Shown: positions 46,192 to 55,626, counted from the stretch's first letter. The stretch: DNA of 64,000 nucleotides from Tildeniella torsiva UHER 1998/13D (GCA_019358835.1 JAHHIH010000001.1:186001-250000); one strand, 5' to 3'. Numbers and translations are program-made. The notes: generated by a model not told the origin, from the sequence alone.

Positions 46192-47166
46192 ATGTCCCCG
46201 ATTCCCGCTGATCCTGTGCTCCAAGTTGTTCTAAACCACATTTGGGAAACCGCTATGCCCCACGTCTGGCCGCAGCTCACCCTCGACGATTGGCAAGACA
46301 CCTGCACCACGCTCCACCTGTGGACGCAGATTGTAGGCAAAATTCGCCTGGTGCAAACGCCCTGGATTAACCACTCCTGGCATGTGCCGCTGTATTTGAC
46401 CGCGCGGGGCTTGACTACGGGCACCATTCCCAGCGCTGACCAGATCTTTCAGATGGACTTTGACTTTTTTGACCACCAGCTGCGCATCGCCACCAGCGAA
46501 GGCCGCATGGGCGCAGTCGAACTCCGGCCTCGCACCGTGGCAGACTTTTACAGGGCCGTGATGGTCGCCCTGGCCGAACTGGATATTGCCGTTCGCATCC
46601 ACACCACCCCCAACGAAATTCCTGACGCGATTCCCTTTGAGCAAGATGACACCCACGGGGCCTACGATGGCGAGGCGGCCCAGCGGTTTTGGCGAGCGCT
46701 ATTGCAGTGCGATCGCGTCTTTCGGGAGTTTCGCTCCCACTTTTCCGGCAAGGTGAGCCCGGTGCATTTTTTCTGGGGCAGTTTTGATTTGGCAGTGACG
46801 CGGTTCTCGGGCCGATCTGCCCCAGATCATCCCGGTGGCGTACCCAACTTACCCGACGATGTCGCCAAGGAAGCCTACTGCCAAGAGGTCAGCAGCGCTG
46901 GATTTTGGCCTGGGGCAGGGTTGGGCTACCCCACCTTTTATTCCTACGCCTACCCGGTGCCGGAGGGCTTCAAAGACGCGCCGGTTCAGCCCGCAGCCGC
47001 CTTCTTCCACGACGGCCTGGGGGAATTTGTCTTGCCTTACGATGCCGTACGCGAGGCCGATGACCCCGACCAGGCACTGCTGAGTTTTCTCCACAGCACC
47101 TATCGGGCTGCCGCTGACTTAGCCGACTGGGATACCGCAGCGCTGCAACAGACCTGGTTCAAATAA
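46192..47166 (+). CDS. DUF5996 family protein
   Basis: 324 residues, soluble. Contains WTQIVGKIRLVQTPWINHSWHVPL, FDHQLRIATSEGR, FWRALLQCDRVFREFRSHF, KVSPVHFFWGSFDLAVTRFSGR and a run of aromatic residues near YPTFYSYAYPVPEGF, matching the conserved core of DUF5996. No enzymatic role is established. Single gene; about 600 bp of gene-free DNA follows. Confidence 0.88.
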   Translation: MSPIPADPVLQVVLNHIWETAMPHVWPQLTLDDWQDTCTTLHLWTQIVGKIRLVQTPWINHSWHVPLYLTARGLTTGTIPSADQIFQMDFDFFDHQLRIATSEGRMGAVELRPRTVADFYRAVMVALAELDIAVRIHTTPNEIPDAIPFEQDDTHGAYDGEAAQRFWRALLQCDRVFREFRSHFSGKVSPVHFFWGSFDLAVTRFSGRSAPDHPGGVPNLPDDVAKEAYCQEVSSAGFWPGAGLGYPTFYSYAYPVPEGFKDAPVQPAAAFFHDGLGEFVLPYDAVREADDPDQALLSFLHSTYRAAADLADWDTAALQQTWFK

Positions 47167-47764
47167 TTAATTTGGCAGCTTAAGTCTTAGACCTTCCATG
47201 TCAGATTTTACTGCCCGCAATCGTGGCTTTTCTACAGTAGAAATTGCCATGCAGATCTACATTTTACCCAATGCGTTGAACCGCTGTTTGTGCTCGCTAT
47301 CAACAACTCCTTAAACGGCTCTTCTACCTGAGGCGTGTGAAGATCATACAGGAGAAGCGAGCTAAGCTCGGACAATAATTTAAAGCTCATCGCCTAAGTG
47401 GTCGAGGTGATCTCGGTTGAGTTCCCTCCCCTAGCCCGTTAAACGATAGCGATAGCTACCTAACCAATGACAAGGCTTTTGTGGTTCAGAATACAGATTC
47501 CATGGATGGGTATCCGTACTCTTGACCTAGGAATTTAGAGAGCTTGTTCACACGTTTTCTAGGTCTCCCGTAGGCCTAGAATTTTTGCGGCTTTACTTCT
47601 AATGCCTCGCGGCCAACTGGTTGGCTGCGTTTCAAGCTGCTTAATTTGAACTTGAGCTTCTCCAGTTTAATTAGCAATAGATTTGCGCAAAATTGGGCTA
47701 TTTTGTGTCCTAATTTACAGCGTATTTTTCTGTCGTTCCTTGGTTGATTAGGTAAGGTGTAAGG
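47167..47764. other. 598-bp region without a supported gene
   Basis: Contains a hairpin with T-run at 47557-47586 and a palindrome GGCCAACTGGTTGGCT near 47610. A 38-codon frame from ATG 47199 and a short minus-strand frame were inspected and are not supported. The last 100 bp are AT-rich and likely hold the promoter of the formamidase-like gene. Confidence 0.45.
47557..47586 (+). terminator. Terminator-like hairpin in the intergenic region
   Basis: TTCTAGG (47557-47563) pairs with CCTAGAA (47575-47581), then TTTTT. It lies about 390 nt after the nearest upstream gene, so it may terminate an unseen transcript. Confidence 0.45.
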
Positions 47765-48988
47765 ATGGTTGAATTACGGCAAAAATTCCTGCGGAGAAAG
47801 CGGGGATTTGGGTTAAAAGGAGTGGCGCTAGCCGCGATAGGCGCGTTGCTTATTGTAGGCGGTTGGGGCGTGCGATCGCTGGCTCAGGGGCCAGTGCCCA
47901 GCACAAGTGGCGGTTCGGCCTACGTATTGTTGGCGACCCCTGAAACGACCCATTTAGGTTTTTTTAGCGCCGAGCTACCGCCTGTGCTGCGAGTTAGCTC
48001 AGGGGATTCGGTGACGTTTTCCACCTTCCCCAACGTAGGTGAAGAAGCTCGGCCAGGCCGCTCGATCGAAGAGCTGGTGGCCTCCGCCAATGCCCTGGCC
48101 AAGGAGCGCAACTTAATTGGCCCCCACTCGTTAACAGGGCCCGTTTATGTTGAAGGTGCAGAGCCAGGAGATGTTTTGGAAATCAAGGTCAAGGACGTTG
48201 TGCCGTCGATTTACGCGGGGCAAATCGTGTTTCCTGGCGAGAGCGGTTTAGGGCTGCTGCCAGGGGAATTTCCGGAGGGCACCATTAGCCACCTCTATGT
48301 CGATATCGCCAACGAAACCACTCAGTTTGCTAACAATGTCACCCTGCCGGTTAAACCCTTCATGGGCATCATGGGTGTGGCACCGCCGAAGGATTTTGCG
48401 GCCAGCAATAGCGAATCTGGCGGAGCCTGGACGGCTCGACCTGAAAGAATTGACGACTACGATGGCATTCGCCGCGTGTCGAGTGTGCCGCCCGATTTGT
48501 GGGGTGGAAATATGGACAACAAAGAGCTGGTCGCTGGCAGCTCACTGTTTGTACCCGTGTTTAATTCTGGGGCGCTGTTTTCGACTGGGGATGGTCACGT
48601 CAACCAGGCCAATGGTGAGGTTGGGCTTACGGCCTCTGAAACTGCCATGCGCAGTGTGACGGTCGAGTTTGTGGTTCACAAAGACATGGACTTGATCCGC
48701 CCGATTGTGGAAACTCCGACTCATTTTATGACAATGGGCTTTGACCCCGATGTAGACAAGGCGATGAAAACCGCTACGCGAGACATGCTCGACCTGCTGA
48801 CAAAAACGACCGGGCTGACTCGTTTGCAGGCCTATTCGCTGGCCAGCTTGGCCATGGACTTGAACATTACCCAGGTGGTTGACATTAACCGAGGCGTCCA
48901 CGCCTTAGTTCCCAAATCAATTTTCACCTCATACACCCCTGTAGCTGACCTAAAAGGCATGGTTCAAACGGAGCGGCCTCCCCTCTAG
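47765..48988 (+). CDS. Exported acetamidase/formamidase family protein
   Basis: 407 residues. Basic N-terminus and a hydrophobic segment (17-37) followed by SLAQG suggest export or anchoring. The body matches the FmdA/AmdA fold: GPHSLTGPVYVEGAEPGDVLEI, GGNMDNKEL and GDGHVNQANGEV, with the Asp/His that bind metal in the family. Such enzymes release ammonia from formamide or acetamide; most are cytosolic, so an exported form is unusual. Ribosome-binding AAGG just before ATG. No transporter genes are next to it. Confidence 0.85.
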   Translation: MVELRQKFLRRKRGFGLKGVALAAIGALLIVGGWGVRSLAQGPVPSTSGGSAYVLLATPETTHLGFFSAELPPVLRVSSGDSVTFSTFPNVGEEARPGRSIEELVASANALAKERNLIGPHSLTGPVYVEGAEPGDVLEIKVKDVVPSIYAGQIVFPGESGLGLLPGEFPEGTISHLYVDIANETTQFANNVTLPVKPFMGIMGVAPPKDFAASNSESGGAWTARPERIDDYDGIRRVSSVPPDLWGGNMDNKELVAGSSLFVPVFNSGALFSTGDGHVNQANGEVGLTASETAMRSVTVEFVVHKDMDLIRPIVETPTHFMTMGFDPDVDKAMKTATRDMLDLLTKTTGLTRLQAYSLASLAMDLNITQVVDINRGVHALVPKSIFTSYTPVADLKGMVQTERPPL

Positions 48989-49048
48989 CCGCCTGACCGC
49001 TAACAAATTGGTTGAACCCGCCTTAGATAACGTTTAGGAGAAATTGTC

Positions 49049-49855
49049 ATGAAGGCTTCCTTTCCCTATGGGGCTACGCCCGCAAGAGATGCTCTGTTTA
49101 CCAATCTTCGACCGCTCTTGGTGGCGTTTGGGGTTGGCTTGACCGGGGTATTATTGGCGATCGCGCTGTGGATTTGGCCAATCTCGCTATCTCTACCCAG
49201 TCTAGTCTTAAACCCTGGAACCGCTGCGCCGACGCTGCCTGCCTCCTACTACCAAGGGCTGCGGCTGCGGCAGGCCGGCGATCTGATCGGTGCCCGACAG
49301 CAGCTTCAGCAGTCGGCGATCGCCGCTCCTGACGCTGTACCCGTGCTTTACAACTTAGGACGCGTTGAGTTTCAGCTGGGCTACATTGATGCGGCGATCG
49401 CCGACTACCGGGCGGCCCTAGCCCAGGATCCCGACCACGCGCCCTCGGCCTACGAACTGGGCAGCATGCTGGTAACCCTGGGCCATCTCGACGAGGGCAT
49501 TGCGCTGCTGCGGCAATCGGTGGCGATCGCACCCACGGTGCTGGGCTACTACGATCTGGGCGTTTCTCTAGGACGCAGTGGCGATCGCGACGGGGAAATT
49601 GCCAGCCTCCAGCGAGCGATCGCGATGCAGCCTGACCATGCCGATTCGCACCTCAATCTGGGGTTAACCTACGCCCACTTGGGCGACATTGCCGCTGCCA
49701 AACAGCATCTTCAGCAGGCTCGCGACCTCTACCAAGCCCAAATCGAGGCCCTGGAGCATGCCCATCTGGGTCGCAACAGCTTAGATGCGCAGATCATCGA
49801 CCAAGTGATGGCGACCCTCGACCGCTGCGGTGTTGATTGCTGGTCGGTGCAATGA
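49049..49855 (+). CDS. Membrane-anchored TPR protein
   Basis: 268 residues. One membrane helix (about 27-47), then five tetratricopeptide-like repeats between 65 and 245 (for example LYNLGRVEFQLGYIDAAIADY and SAYELGSMLVTLGHLDEGIALL). A good AGGAG lies before ATG. The stop overlaps the next gene's start (ATGA), so it is probably co-translated with the cation transporter. Partner proteins are unknown. Confidence 0.85.
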   Translation: MKASFPYGATPARDALFTNLRPLLVAFGVGLTGVLLAIALWIWPISLSLPSLVLNPGTAAPTLPASYYQGLRLRQAGDLIGARQQLQQSAIAAPDAVPVLYNLGRVEFQLGYIDAAIADYRAALAQDPDHAPSAYELGSMLVTLGHLDEGIALLRQSVAIAPTVLGYYDLGVSLGRSGDRDGEIASLQRAIAMQPDHADSHLNLGLTYAHLGDIAAAKQHLQQARDLYQAQIEALEHAHLGRNSLDAQIIDQVMATLDRCGVDCWSVQ

Positions 49856-50592
49856 TGCAGGTTCGTTCTCCCTTAGATTCCCTAAAATCAGGCTCTCTAA
49901 AATCTTGCGACTGTTCTGACTGCGACCTCTTGCAGGGCAAGCTGCCGAAGGTAGCCAACCCTAGGGAGACAAATACCAAAATTCGTCTCCTGGTGTTGGG
50001 GCTAATGCTGACGGGCGGCTTTTCTGGGGTGGAATGGGTTGCAGGCTGGTGGAGCAATAGCCTAACGCTAGTGACCGATGCCGGGCACATGGCCTCAGAT
50101 TGCCTGGCACTGGGATTGTCCCTAGCGGCTACCGGGCTGGCTCAACTCGCTGTTTATCAGCAAGCTAGGCTGGGGTTGCAGCGAGCTGAGCTGCTAGCGG
50201 CTCTGGCCAATGGTATTGGTCTATTGGTGCTGGCGTTTTGGGTTGCCTGGGAAGCCATCAATCGCTTTCAAAGCAGCCACCCAGCGGTGGTCAGCGAAGT
50301 AATGTTGATCACCGCCATTATCGGCCTGGGCATGAATACCCTGGCGGTGTCGATATTCCATAGCCACAGCCACCACGATCTGAATCTGCGCGGCGCGTTT
50401 TTGCACATTCTGGCCGATACGGTTAGCTCAGCGGGCGTGATTTTGGCGGCAGTTCTGATCTGGGCTTTTCACTGGAACTGGGCTGATGAGGTGATTAGCT
50501 TGGTAATTGCCGGGGTGATGGTGGTCGGCGCGGTGCCGCTGATTTGGGAAAGCCTGTCAGTGCTCAGACAGGGCGCGATCGCCCAACGCTAA
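49852..50592 (+). CDS. CDF-family cation efflux protein without C-terminal domain
   Basis: 246 residues from ATG 49852, overlapping the TPR gene. The frame is open 15 nt further up (TTG). Six membrane helices; metal site motifs HMASD in helix 2 and HILAD in helix 5, plus a His-rich loop (HSHSHHD) between helices 4 and 5. This is a ZitB/CzcD-type pattern, so zinc or another divalent metal is likely. A short N-terminal Cys-containing stretch (SCDCSDCDLL) precedes helix 1. The protein ends right after helix 6 and lacks the usual cytosolic metal-binding domain of 80 or so residues. Confidence 0.87.
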   Translation: MMQVRSPLDSLKSGSLKSCDCSDCDLLQGKLPKVANPRETNTKIRLLVLGLMLTGGFSGVEWVAGWWSNSLTLVTDAGHMASDCLALGLSLAATGLAQLAVYQQARLGLQRAELLAALANGIGLLVLAFWVAWEAINRFQSSHPAVVSEVMLITAIIGLGMNTLAVSIFHSHSHHDLNLRGAFLHILADTVSSAGVILAAVLIWAFHWNWADEVISLVIAGVMVVGAVPLIWESLSVLRQGAIAQR

Positions 50593-50618
50593 GGCCATCC
50601 CACTGTTCTCAACCCGCT

Positions 50619-50650
50619 CATTCCCTGCCCTCGGGCGGGGAATGTTTTTT
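50619..50650 (+). terminator. Rho-independent terminator of the CDF gene
   Basis: CATTCCC / GGGAATG outer stem with GCCC/GGGC inside, then TTTTTT. It lies 27 nt after the stop. Confidence 0.9.
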
Positions 50651-50795
50651 ATGGGCTTAGCCTCTCGGCTGTCACTCTGAACAATCAACTGCCTTCATGA
50701 CGGGCTTGCGCTGAGCTAAAGCGGCACCGCAGGCAACAGCTATAGATATTGGTTAGGGCGCTCAGAATTTCTCACCCCAAAGCCTTCGTTCCTCC

Positions 50796-51701
50796 TCAGT
50801 ATTTGATGCGATCGCGGTCCTTATCCGGCGCGGCGTGCTTGGCCACAAAATCGATAATCTTGCCCGCCACATCGATATCAGTGGCCTTTTCAATGCCCTC
50901 TAGGCCTGGCGACGAGTTGACCTCCATCACCACGGGGCCGTGGTTAGAGCGCAGCAGATCCACCCCGGCCACCCGCAGCCCCATGGCCTTAGCGGCGCGA
51001 ATGGCGGTGCTGCGCTCCTCCGGCGTGAGGCGCACCCGGCTGGCCGACCCGCCCCGGTGCAGGTTCGAGCGAAATTCCCCCGGTGCCCCCTGGCGCTTCA
51101 TGGCGGCCACCACCTTATCGCCAATCACAAAGCAGCGAATATCCATGCCGCCCGCTTCTTTGATAAATTCCTGTACCAGAATGTTGGCGTCAAGGCCGCG
51201 AAAGGCCTCAATCACCGATTTGGCCGCCTGCTGGGTTTCGGCCAGCACCACCCCAATGCCCTGGGTGCCCTCCAGCAGCTTGATCACCAGGGGCGCACCG
51301 CCGACGATATCCACCAGGCCGTCGATGTCTTTGGTGGAGTGGGCAAAGCCTGTTACCGGCAGGCCAATGCCCCGACGGGCCATAATCTGGAGCGACCTGA
51401 GCTTGTCGCGCGACCTAGAAATCGCCATTGAGGTATTGGCCGTAAACACCCCCATAATTTCAAACTGGCGCACCACCGCCGTACCGTAGAACGTGTTCGA
51501 CGCCCCAATGCGGGGGATCACCGCATCAATGTCGATCAGGGGTTGGCTCTGGTACATCACCTTGGGCTGGTGGGAGGTGATATTCATGTAGCAGCGCAGG
51601 TGGTCAATCACCTGCATTTCATGGCCGCGTTCTTCCCCCGCCTGCTTCAGCCGCCGGGTCGAGTAGAGGGTGGCATCCCTGGATAAAATCGCAATTTTCA
51701 T
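50796..51701 (-). CDS. rimK: RimK-type ATP-grasp glutamate ligase
   Basis: 301 residues, close to E. coli RimK in length and wording: [95 protein letters not shown]. The enzyme adds glutamates to the C-terminus of ribosomal protein S6 in E. coli. The rimB-like gene lies 60 nt upstream. Last gene of a five-gene minus-strand run. Confidence 0.95.
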   Translation of the reverse strand: MKIAILSRDATLYSTRRLKQAGEERGHEMQVIDHLRCYMNITSHQPKVMYQSQPLIDIDAVIPRIGASNTFYGTAVVRQFEIMGVFTANTSMAISRSRDKLRSLQIMARRGIGLPVTGFAHSTKDIDGLVDIVGGAPLVIKLLEGTQGIGVVLAETQQAAKSVIEAFRGLDANILVQEFIKEAGGMDIRCFVIGDKVVAAMKRQGAPGEFRSNLHRGGSASRVRLTPEERSTAIRAAKAMGLRVAGVDLLRSNHGPVVMEVNSSPGLEGIEKATDIDVAGKIIDFVAKHAAPDKDRDRIKY

Positions 51702-51761
51702 GGTGCCTTAGGAGTCATCCTCGGGGGTAGTGCTTAGGGGTAATCAGGGGGCCAGACAGGC

Positions 51762-52220
51762 CTATTCAGCAAGGGGAGTGGGCAGCGGTTGCAGGTACGA
51801 TCTCCCCGGATCCACCAGATAGCGGCGGCGCACCGCCTGCCGCCCCAGCAGCAGGCGAAAGCCCATTTCGTCGCGGTTCGTCAGCGTCAGCTCAATCGCC
51901 CACACCGCCCCGCCCGCCTGTACCAGGGTTTCAATCACCGGGCGAAGTTCTGCCTGCCCGCCCGAGTTACGCACTTCGCGCTCGTCTAAGAGAGCAGCCT
52001 CGGCCGTCACAATATAGTCGTCATTGCGCTGAATCGGGTGAGCCTGAAACCGCACCATAGACCGGCCCGCCTGCTCAAACCGCTCCACTGCAAAGGCATG
52101 GAGGGCCGATGACCGCGCCCCGGTATCAATCTTAGCCTTAATGGCATGAACCCCCAGTGTCGGCAGGGCTACCCACTCTCGCCAGCCAATAATTGCAGCC
52201 TTTGCAGCGCCAGAACTCAT
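51762..52220 (-). CDS. RimB-like retropepsin-type protease (ATP-dependent zinc protease family)
   Basis: 152 residues. The IGWREWVALPTLGVHAIKAKIDTGARSSALHA opening has the KIDTGARSS aspartic-type motif. It ends with RRRYLVDPGRSYL. This is the family of RimB, a partner of RimK in S6 modification in several bacteria. Here it is directly upstream of rimK in the same direction, which supports that link. Confidence 0.85.
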   Translation of the reverse strand: MSSGAAKAAIIGWREWVALPTLGVHAIKAKIDTGARSSALHAFAVERFEQAGRSMVRFQAHPIQRNDDYIVTAEAALLDEREVRNSGGQAELRPVIETLVQAGGAVWAIELTLTNRDEMGFRLLLGRQAVRRRYLVDPGRSYLQPLPTPLAE

Positions 52221-52262
52221 ACCACCTCTGAGAGCATAACAGGACAGGGGACGGTTGTAAGC

Positions 52263-54014
52263 CTAGGGGCTAGCGGCCGGGGGGAGAGAGCTGGGGGGTA
52301 CTACCGGCAGCGTGTCTGGGGAGGCTTCGGGAAGCTGCTCGGCAGGGATCTCGGGCACAGCCCGGAGCTGTTCGGAGGTGAGCGTAGTCAGCAGACTCAG
52401 CAGGTAGGGCTCCCCCCCCAAGGCATCAGCAAAAGCGGGGGTGAGGACAGGCTGAAATCGCTGATCGCCCGCCAGGGTGAGCTTAAAGTAGGCCAGCCCC
52501 AGCACCTGCATGTAGGCCCATACCAGCTCAGGGCGCAGCCCAATGATCTCGGGCGGAATGGGGAGCGGCTGGTCGCCCTGGGCGATATCACCGATGGTCG
52601 AAAAGTGGGTGCCCCGGTTGATCAGCAGCAGGTAGCGATCGCGGGTAGTCAGCCAGGTAAAGGGCTCAATCTGCTCAGGAAAGGCTGGAGCCACGGTATC
52701 GGCGGTGCCCGCCACCACCATGATGGGCACCTGGATCTGACCGTAGCCGGTAGGGCCAAACAGAGCGCTGCCGATGGGGTTCATTACAAACACAGACTTG
52801 ACGCGGGGATCGCCCAGGCTGTTGCCCGGATTAGTCAGCCGCGCCGCCTGACACTGCAACAGCAGCGACGGATTGAACGACAGCGTGCTGGGGGGGCAGG
52901 CCGTCGCCAGCCCCGCCTCATCAAAGCCGGCCCCCGTGAGCGCTAGGGCCGTGTAGCCCCCAAACGACTGACCTACAACTCCCACCCGATCTAAATCGAG
53001 CCGCCGCCGAATGGGCGAAGGGCTCTGGTTCAACCGCTCCAGCGTGTTGAGGGTGAGCGATACATCGCGGGGCCGCCGCAAAAATTCTTCATCCTGCACC
53101 ACCGCGTCAGAGCGCCCCGCCAGCAGCGCGTAGAGCTGCTGATCGTTGCTGCCGGGGTGCTCTAGGGTGGCCACCGCGATCCCCCCCGTGGCCAAATATT
53201 CTGCCAGGTAGCTGTAGCTGTTGAGGGTGCCCCCCAGCCCGTGGGAGATCACCACCAGGGGAAACCCAGTGCCCGGTACCCCCTGCCGCCCCGGCAGCAC
53301 CTCGGGCAGGTAGAGCTGCACCGGGCTGGGCAGACCGGGCACCACCACCTGAATGCGATCGACGCCGTACTGGCGCTCGCGCTGCACCAGTTGCAGCAGC
53401 GCGTCGGCATCCACCGGGTTGGCAGCGGCTTCGGCGGTGGCGATCGCCTGCACCTGAGCAAAGGCCGTCTGCGACTGCAAAATCGCCTGGTTGACCTCCT
53501 GGGCGATCGCCAGCCCCTCGGCCAGGTCAATGCGCATGGCCTCGGTGGGGTAGGTCTTGAGCACGTTGACCAGAGTAAAGCCACCCTCGGGGTCAGCGGC
53601 GGCCAAAATCAGCGCCCCGCGCAGGGCCTGAACATTGGCCTGGCGCACGGGCGTCTGCACCACCCGGCCAACCTGCTCCAGCAGCAGCACCCCCTGCTCG
53701 GTGTAGAGAAACTGGGCCACCGCCACCGGGCTCAGCGACGCCGGGGTGCTCAACACCTCTCGAATTTGGCCCAGCTGCTCGTCAGAAATCTGGAGCTGCC
53801 GTCGGTAGATTTGCAGCTGGGGGGTGAGTTCTCCGGTAGCCGCAAACCGCTCCAGATCGGCAATGGGAATGGAGCGCTGCAAAATGCCAAAGGTGACAAT
53901 CAGATTGTCGGCAGCAGGGCTCGGCAGAGCCGTAGCCATGGCCCCCAGTAGCCCTAGGGCCCAAGACATTCCGAGCCGCCGCCAGACACGCGCGGGTTTC
54001 ACAAAAGCAAGCAT
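52263..54014 (-). CDS. Alpha/beta hydrolase with DUF1400 N-terminal domain
   Basis: 583 residues. Signal peptide ends near ALPSPAAD. Residues 36-215 form a cyanobacterial DUF1400-like region. The hydrolase follows: VVISHGLGGTLNSYSYLAEYLA, nucleophile Ser in GVVGQSFGGYTAL, and a His in LINRGTHFSTIGD near the end. It resembles platelet-activating-factor acetylhydrolase-type lipases. Likely periplasmic; substrate unknown. Confidence 0.88.
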   Translation of the reverse strand: MLAFVKPARVWRRLGMSWALGLLGAMATALPSPAADNLIVTFGILQRSIPIADLERFAATGELTPQLQIYRRQLQISDEQLGQIREVLSTPASLSPVAVAQFLYTEQGVLLLEQVGRVVQTPVRQANVQALRGALILAAADPEGGFTLVNVLKTYPTEAMRIDLAEGLAIAQEVNQAILQSQTAFAQVQAIATAEAAANPVDADALLQLVQRERQYGVDRIQVVVPGLPSPVQLYLPEVLPGRQGVPGTGFPLVVISHGLGGTLNSYSYLAEYLATGGIAVATLEHPGSNDQQLYALLAGRSDAVVQDEEFLRRPRDVSLTLNTLERLNQSPSPIRRRLDLDRVGVVGQSFGGYTALALTGAGFDEAGLATACPPSTLSFNPSLLLQCQAARLTNPGNSLGDPRVKSVFVMNPIGSALFGPTGYGQIQVPIMVVAGTADTVAPAFPEQIEPFTWLTTRDRYLLLINRGTHFSTIGDIAQGDQPLPIPPEIIGLRPELVWAYMQVLGLAYFKLTLAGDQRFQPVLTPAFADALGGEPYLLSLLTTLTSEQLRAVPEIPAEQLPEASPDTLPVVPPSSLPPAASP

Positions 54015-54054
54015 GGCAGCAGAGCCTTACAGGTCACGGGGTGCAGAAAAGCCG

Positions 54055-54543
54055 CTAGGGAGAAATCGCTACGGGATGGTCTGAAAGGTGGTCGAGTAGC
54101 CCTTCGCAGGCATCTAGCAGGAGATCGATGACGTAGGTAAACCCCTCGGGGCCACCATAGTAAGGGTCAGGAACGTCTTTGTCGGGGTGAGTGCGGCAAA
54201 AGTCGCACATCAGCCGCACCTTGTCGCGGTGCTGACCGGTGGGGTCGAGGGCCACAATATCGCGGTAGTTTTGGCGATCCATCGCCAAAATATAGTCGAA
54301 GCGGTCGAAGTCAGCGGGGTCAAACTGGCGAGCCCGGCCCACCAAATCAATGTCGTAGGTCTTGGCAGCCTGGGTCATGCGGCGATCGGGAGCACTGCCG
54401 ACATGGTAGCCAGCGGTACCCGCCGAATCACACACCACCCGACCGCCCAACTGCCGCTGCTCAATCAAGTGGTTCATGATGTTTTCAGCCGAGGGCGAGC
54501 GACAGATGTTGCCTAGGCACACAAATAAAAGCCGGGTGGTCAT
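54055..54543 (-). CDS. Low-molecular-weight protein tyrosine phosphatase
   Basis: 162 residues. Active-site loop CLGNICRSP (Cys9, Arg15) at the N-terminus and the general-acid DPY motif (VPDPYYGG) near residue 130. Cyanobacterial members act with tyrosine kinases on cell-surface polysaccharide systems or photosynthetic proteins. Second gene of the ybaB-rimK run. Confidence 0.93.
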   Translation of the reverse strand: MTTRLLFVCLGNICRSPSAENIMNHLIEQRQLGGRVVCDSAGTAGYHVGSAPDRRMTQAAKTYDIDLVGRARQFDPADFDRFDYILAMDRQNYRDIVALDPTGQHRDKVRLMCDFCRTHPDKDVPDPYYGGPEGFTYVIDLLLDACEGLLDHLSDHPVAISP

Positions 54544-54555
54544 GGCATCGGGGGG

Positions 54556-54900
54556 CTACATGCCGGGCAGGTTGAGGCCGCCAGTGAGCACTTCCATGCG
54601 ATCGCGCATGGTCGCCGTCGATTTTTCGTAGGCGTCTTTCATCGCCGTGGCCACCAGGTCAGAGAGCACTTCGGCCCCTTCGTTGAGGGCTTCGGGGGCA
54701 ATGGTCACATTCTTGGGCTCTTGGTTGCCGCTCATGGTGACCTTGACCAGGCCACCGCCCGACTCACCTTCGATCTCCATTTGCTCCAGCTCTTCTTGCA
54801 GCTGCTTGGCCCCCTCTTGAATCTGCTGGGCTTTCTTGAAGGCCTCGGTCAGCTCCTTCATCTTGCCTAACCCAAACCCAAATCCTTGACCTTGTGACAT
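54556..54900 (-). CDS. YbaB/EbfC nucleoid-associated protein
   Basis: 114 residues from ATG 54900. [21 protein letters not shown], then [22 protein letters not shown] and NLPGM at the end match YbaB/EbfC. Dimeric DNA-binding protein in other bacteria. The frame is open upstream, but the family starts with MSQGQG-like sequence. First gene of a five-gene minus-strand run. Confidence 0.95.
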   Translation of the reverse strand: MSQGQGFGFGLGKMKELTEAFKKAQQIQEGAKQLQEELEQMEIEGESGGGLVKVTMSGNQEPKNVTIAPEALNEGAEVLSDLVATAMKDAYEKSTATMRDRMEVLTGGLNLPGM

Positions 54901-55117
54901 GGAGTTTCTCTCGAACGTACAGCGCGCTGGCGGCTTTGATTCTACAGTGCCAATCAGCTCTACGATTCTAGCGCCCAGCGGCAAGTCTTTGACTTTAAGT
55001 AGGGTTATCTACCCTTGGCCAGGGGTCAGCCCAAATCGTACGCTCTATATATAGATCGCTTCCGGTTGCCCACCGGGGGATTGCCAAGTTGCTCACCTTA
55101 GGGCTAAGCGTAGAACC

Positions 55118-55435
55118 ATGGGATTTTTTGATTCAGAGATTGTCCAGCAAGAGGCTATGCAGCTGTTTCAGGACTACCAATCGCTGGTGCAGCTCGGGAG
55201 CGGCTACGGCAAGTTCGACCGCGAGGGCAAAAAGATGTATATCGCCCAGATGGAAGCCATGATGGAGCGATACCACATTTTTATGAAGCGCTTTGAGCTA
55301 TCCGAAGATTTTCAGGCCCAAATGACCGTAGAGCAGCTTAAGACCCAGCTGGGTCAGTTTGGCATGACCCCCGATATGATGTTTCAGCAAATGCAGCAGA
55401 CCCTGGAGCGCATGAAAGCTGAGATTGAGACGTAG
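55118..55435 (+). CDS. DUF1825 family protein
   Basis: 105 residues: MGFFDSEIVQQEAMQLFQDY, then YGKFDREGKKMYIAQMEAMM. This is a strongly conserved small cyanobacterial protein of unknown function. Divergent from ybaB with a 217-bp gap. Confidence 0.95.
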   Translation: MGFFDSEIVQQEAMQLFQDYQSLVQLGSGYGKFDREGKKMYIAQMEAMMERYHIFMKRFELSEDFQAQMTVEQLKTQLGQFGMTPDMMFQQMQQTLERMKAEIET

Positions 55436-55492
55436 AGCTAGATGCCATCGCTTCTGTGGCTGTAGACTGTCTGATTGAGACATTTCCCCCAA

Positions 55493-55508
55493 AAACGTTC
55501 GAACGTTT
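55493..55508. promoter_or_regulatory. 16-bp perfect palindrome upstream of the DUF815 gene
   Basis: AAACGTTCGAACGTTT, centred about 127 nt before the ATG at 55627. It has the form of an operator for a dimeric regulator, but no known box is matched. Confidence 0.4.
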
Positions 55509-55626
55509 CCAGGATGTCCTAGCCAGCGCAACTACGGCAACACAATTCCCTAGGAAGAGGCAGGCGCATCCAACCCTCTTGCTACGGCACTGCCCAGAAA
55601 AGTTATTAACGCAGAGTACGGTTAGC

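Noticed and set aside
47199-47315. 38-codon plus-strand frame, and a possible small antitoxin-like minus-strand frame
   Set aside because: Neither has a ribosome-binding site, a partner toxin or a recognised motif.
53241-53951. Plus-strand frame opposite the DUF1400 hydrolase
   Set aside because: Gln/His/Gly-rich antisense translation; the minus-strand gene is supported by catalytic motifs.
55493-55508. LexA (SOS) box
   Set aside because: Does not match the cyanobacterial LexA consensus pattern of AGTAC-type half-sites as I know it; left as an unassigned palindrome.
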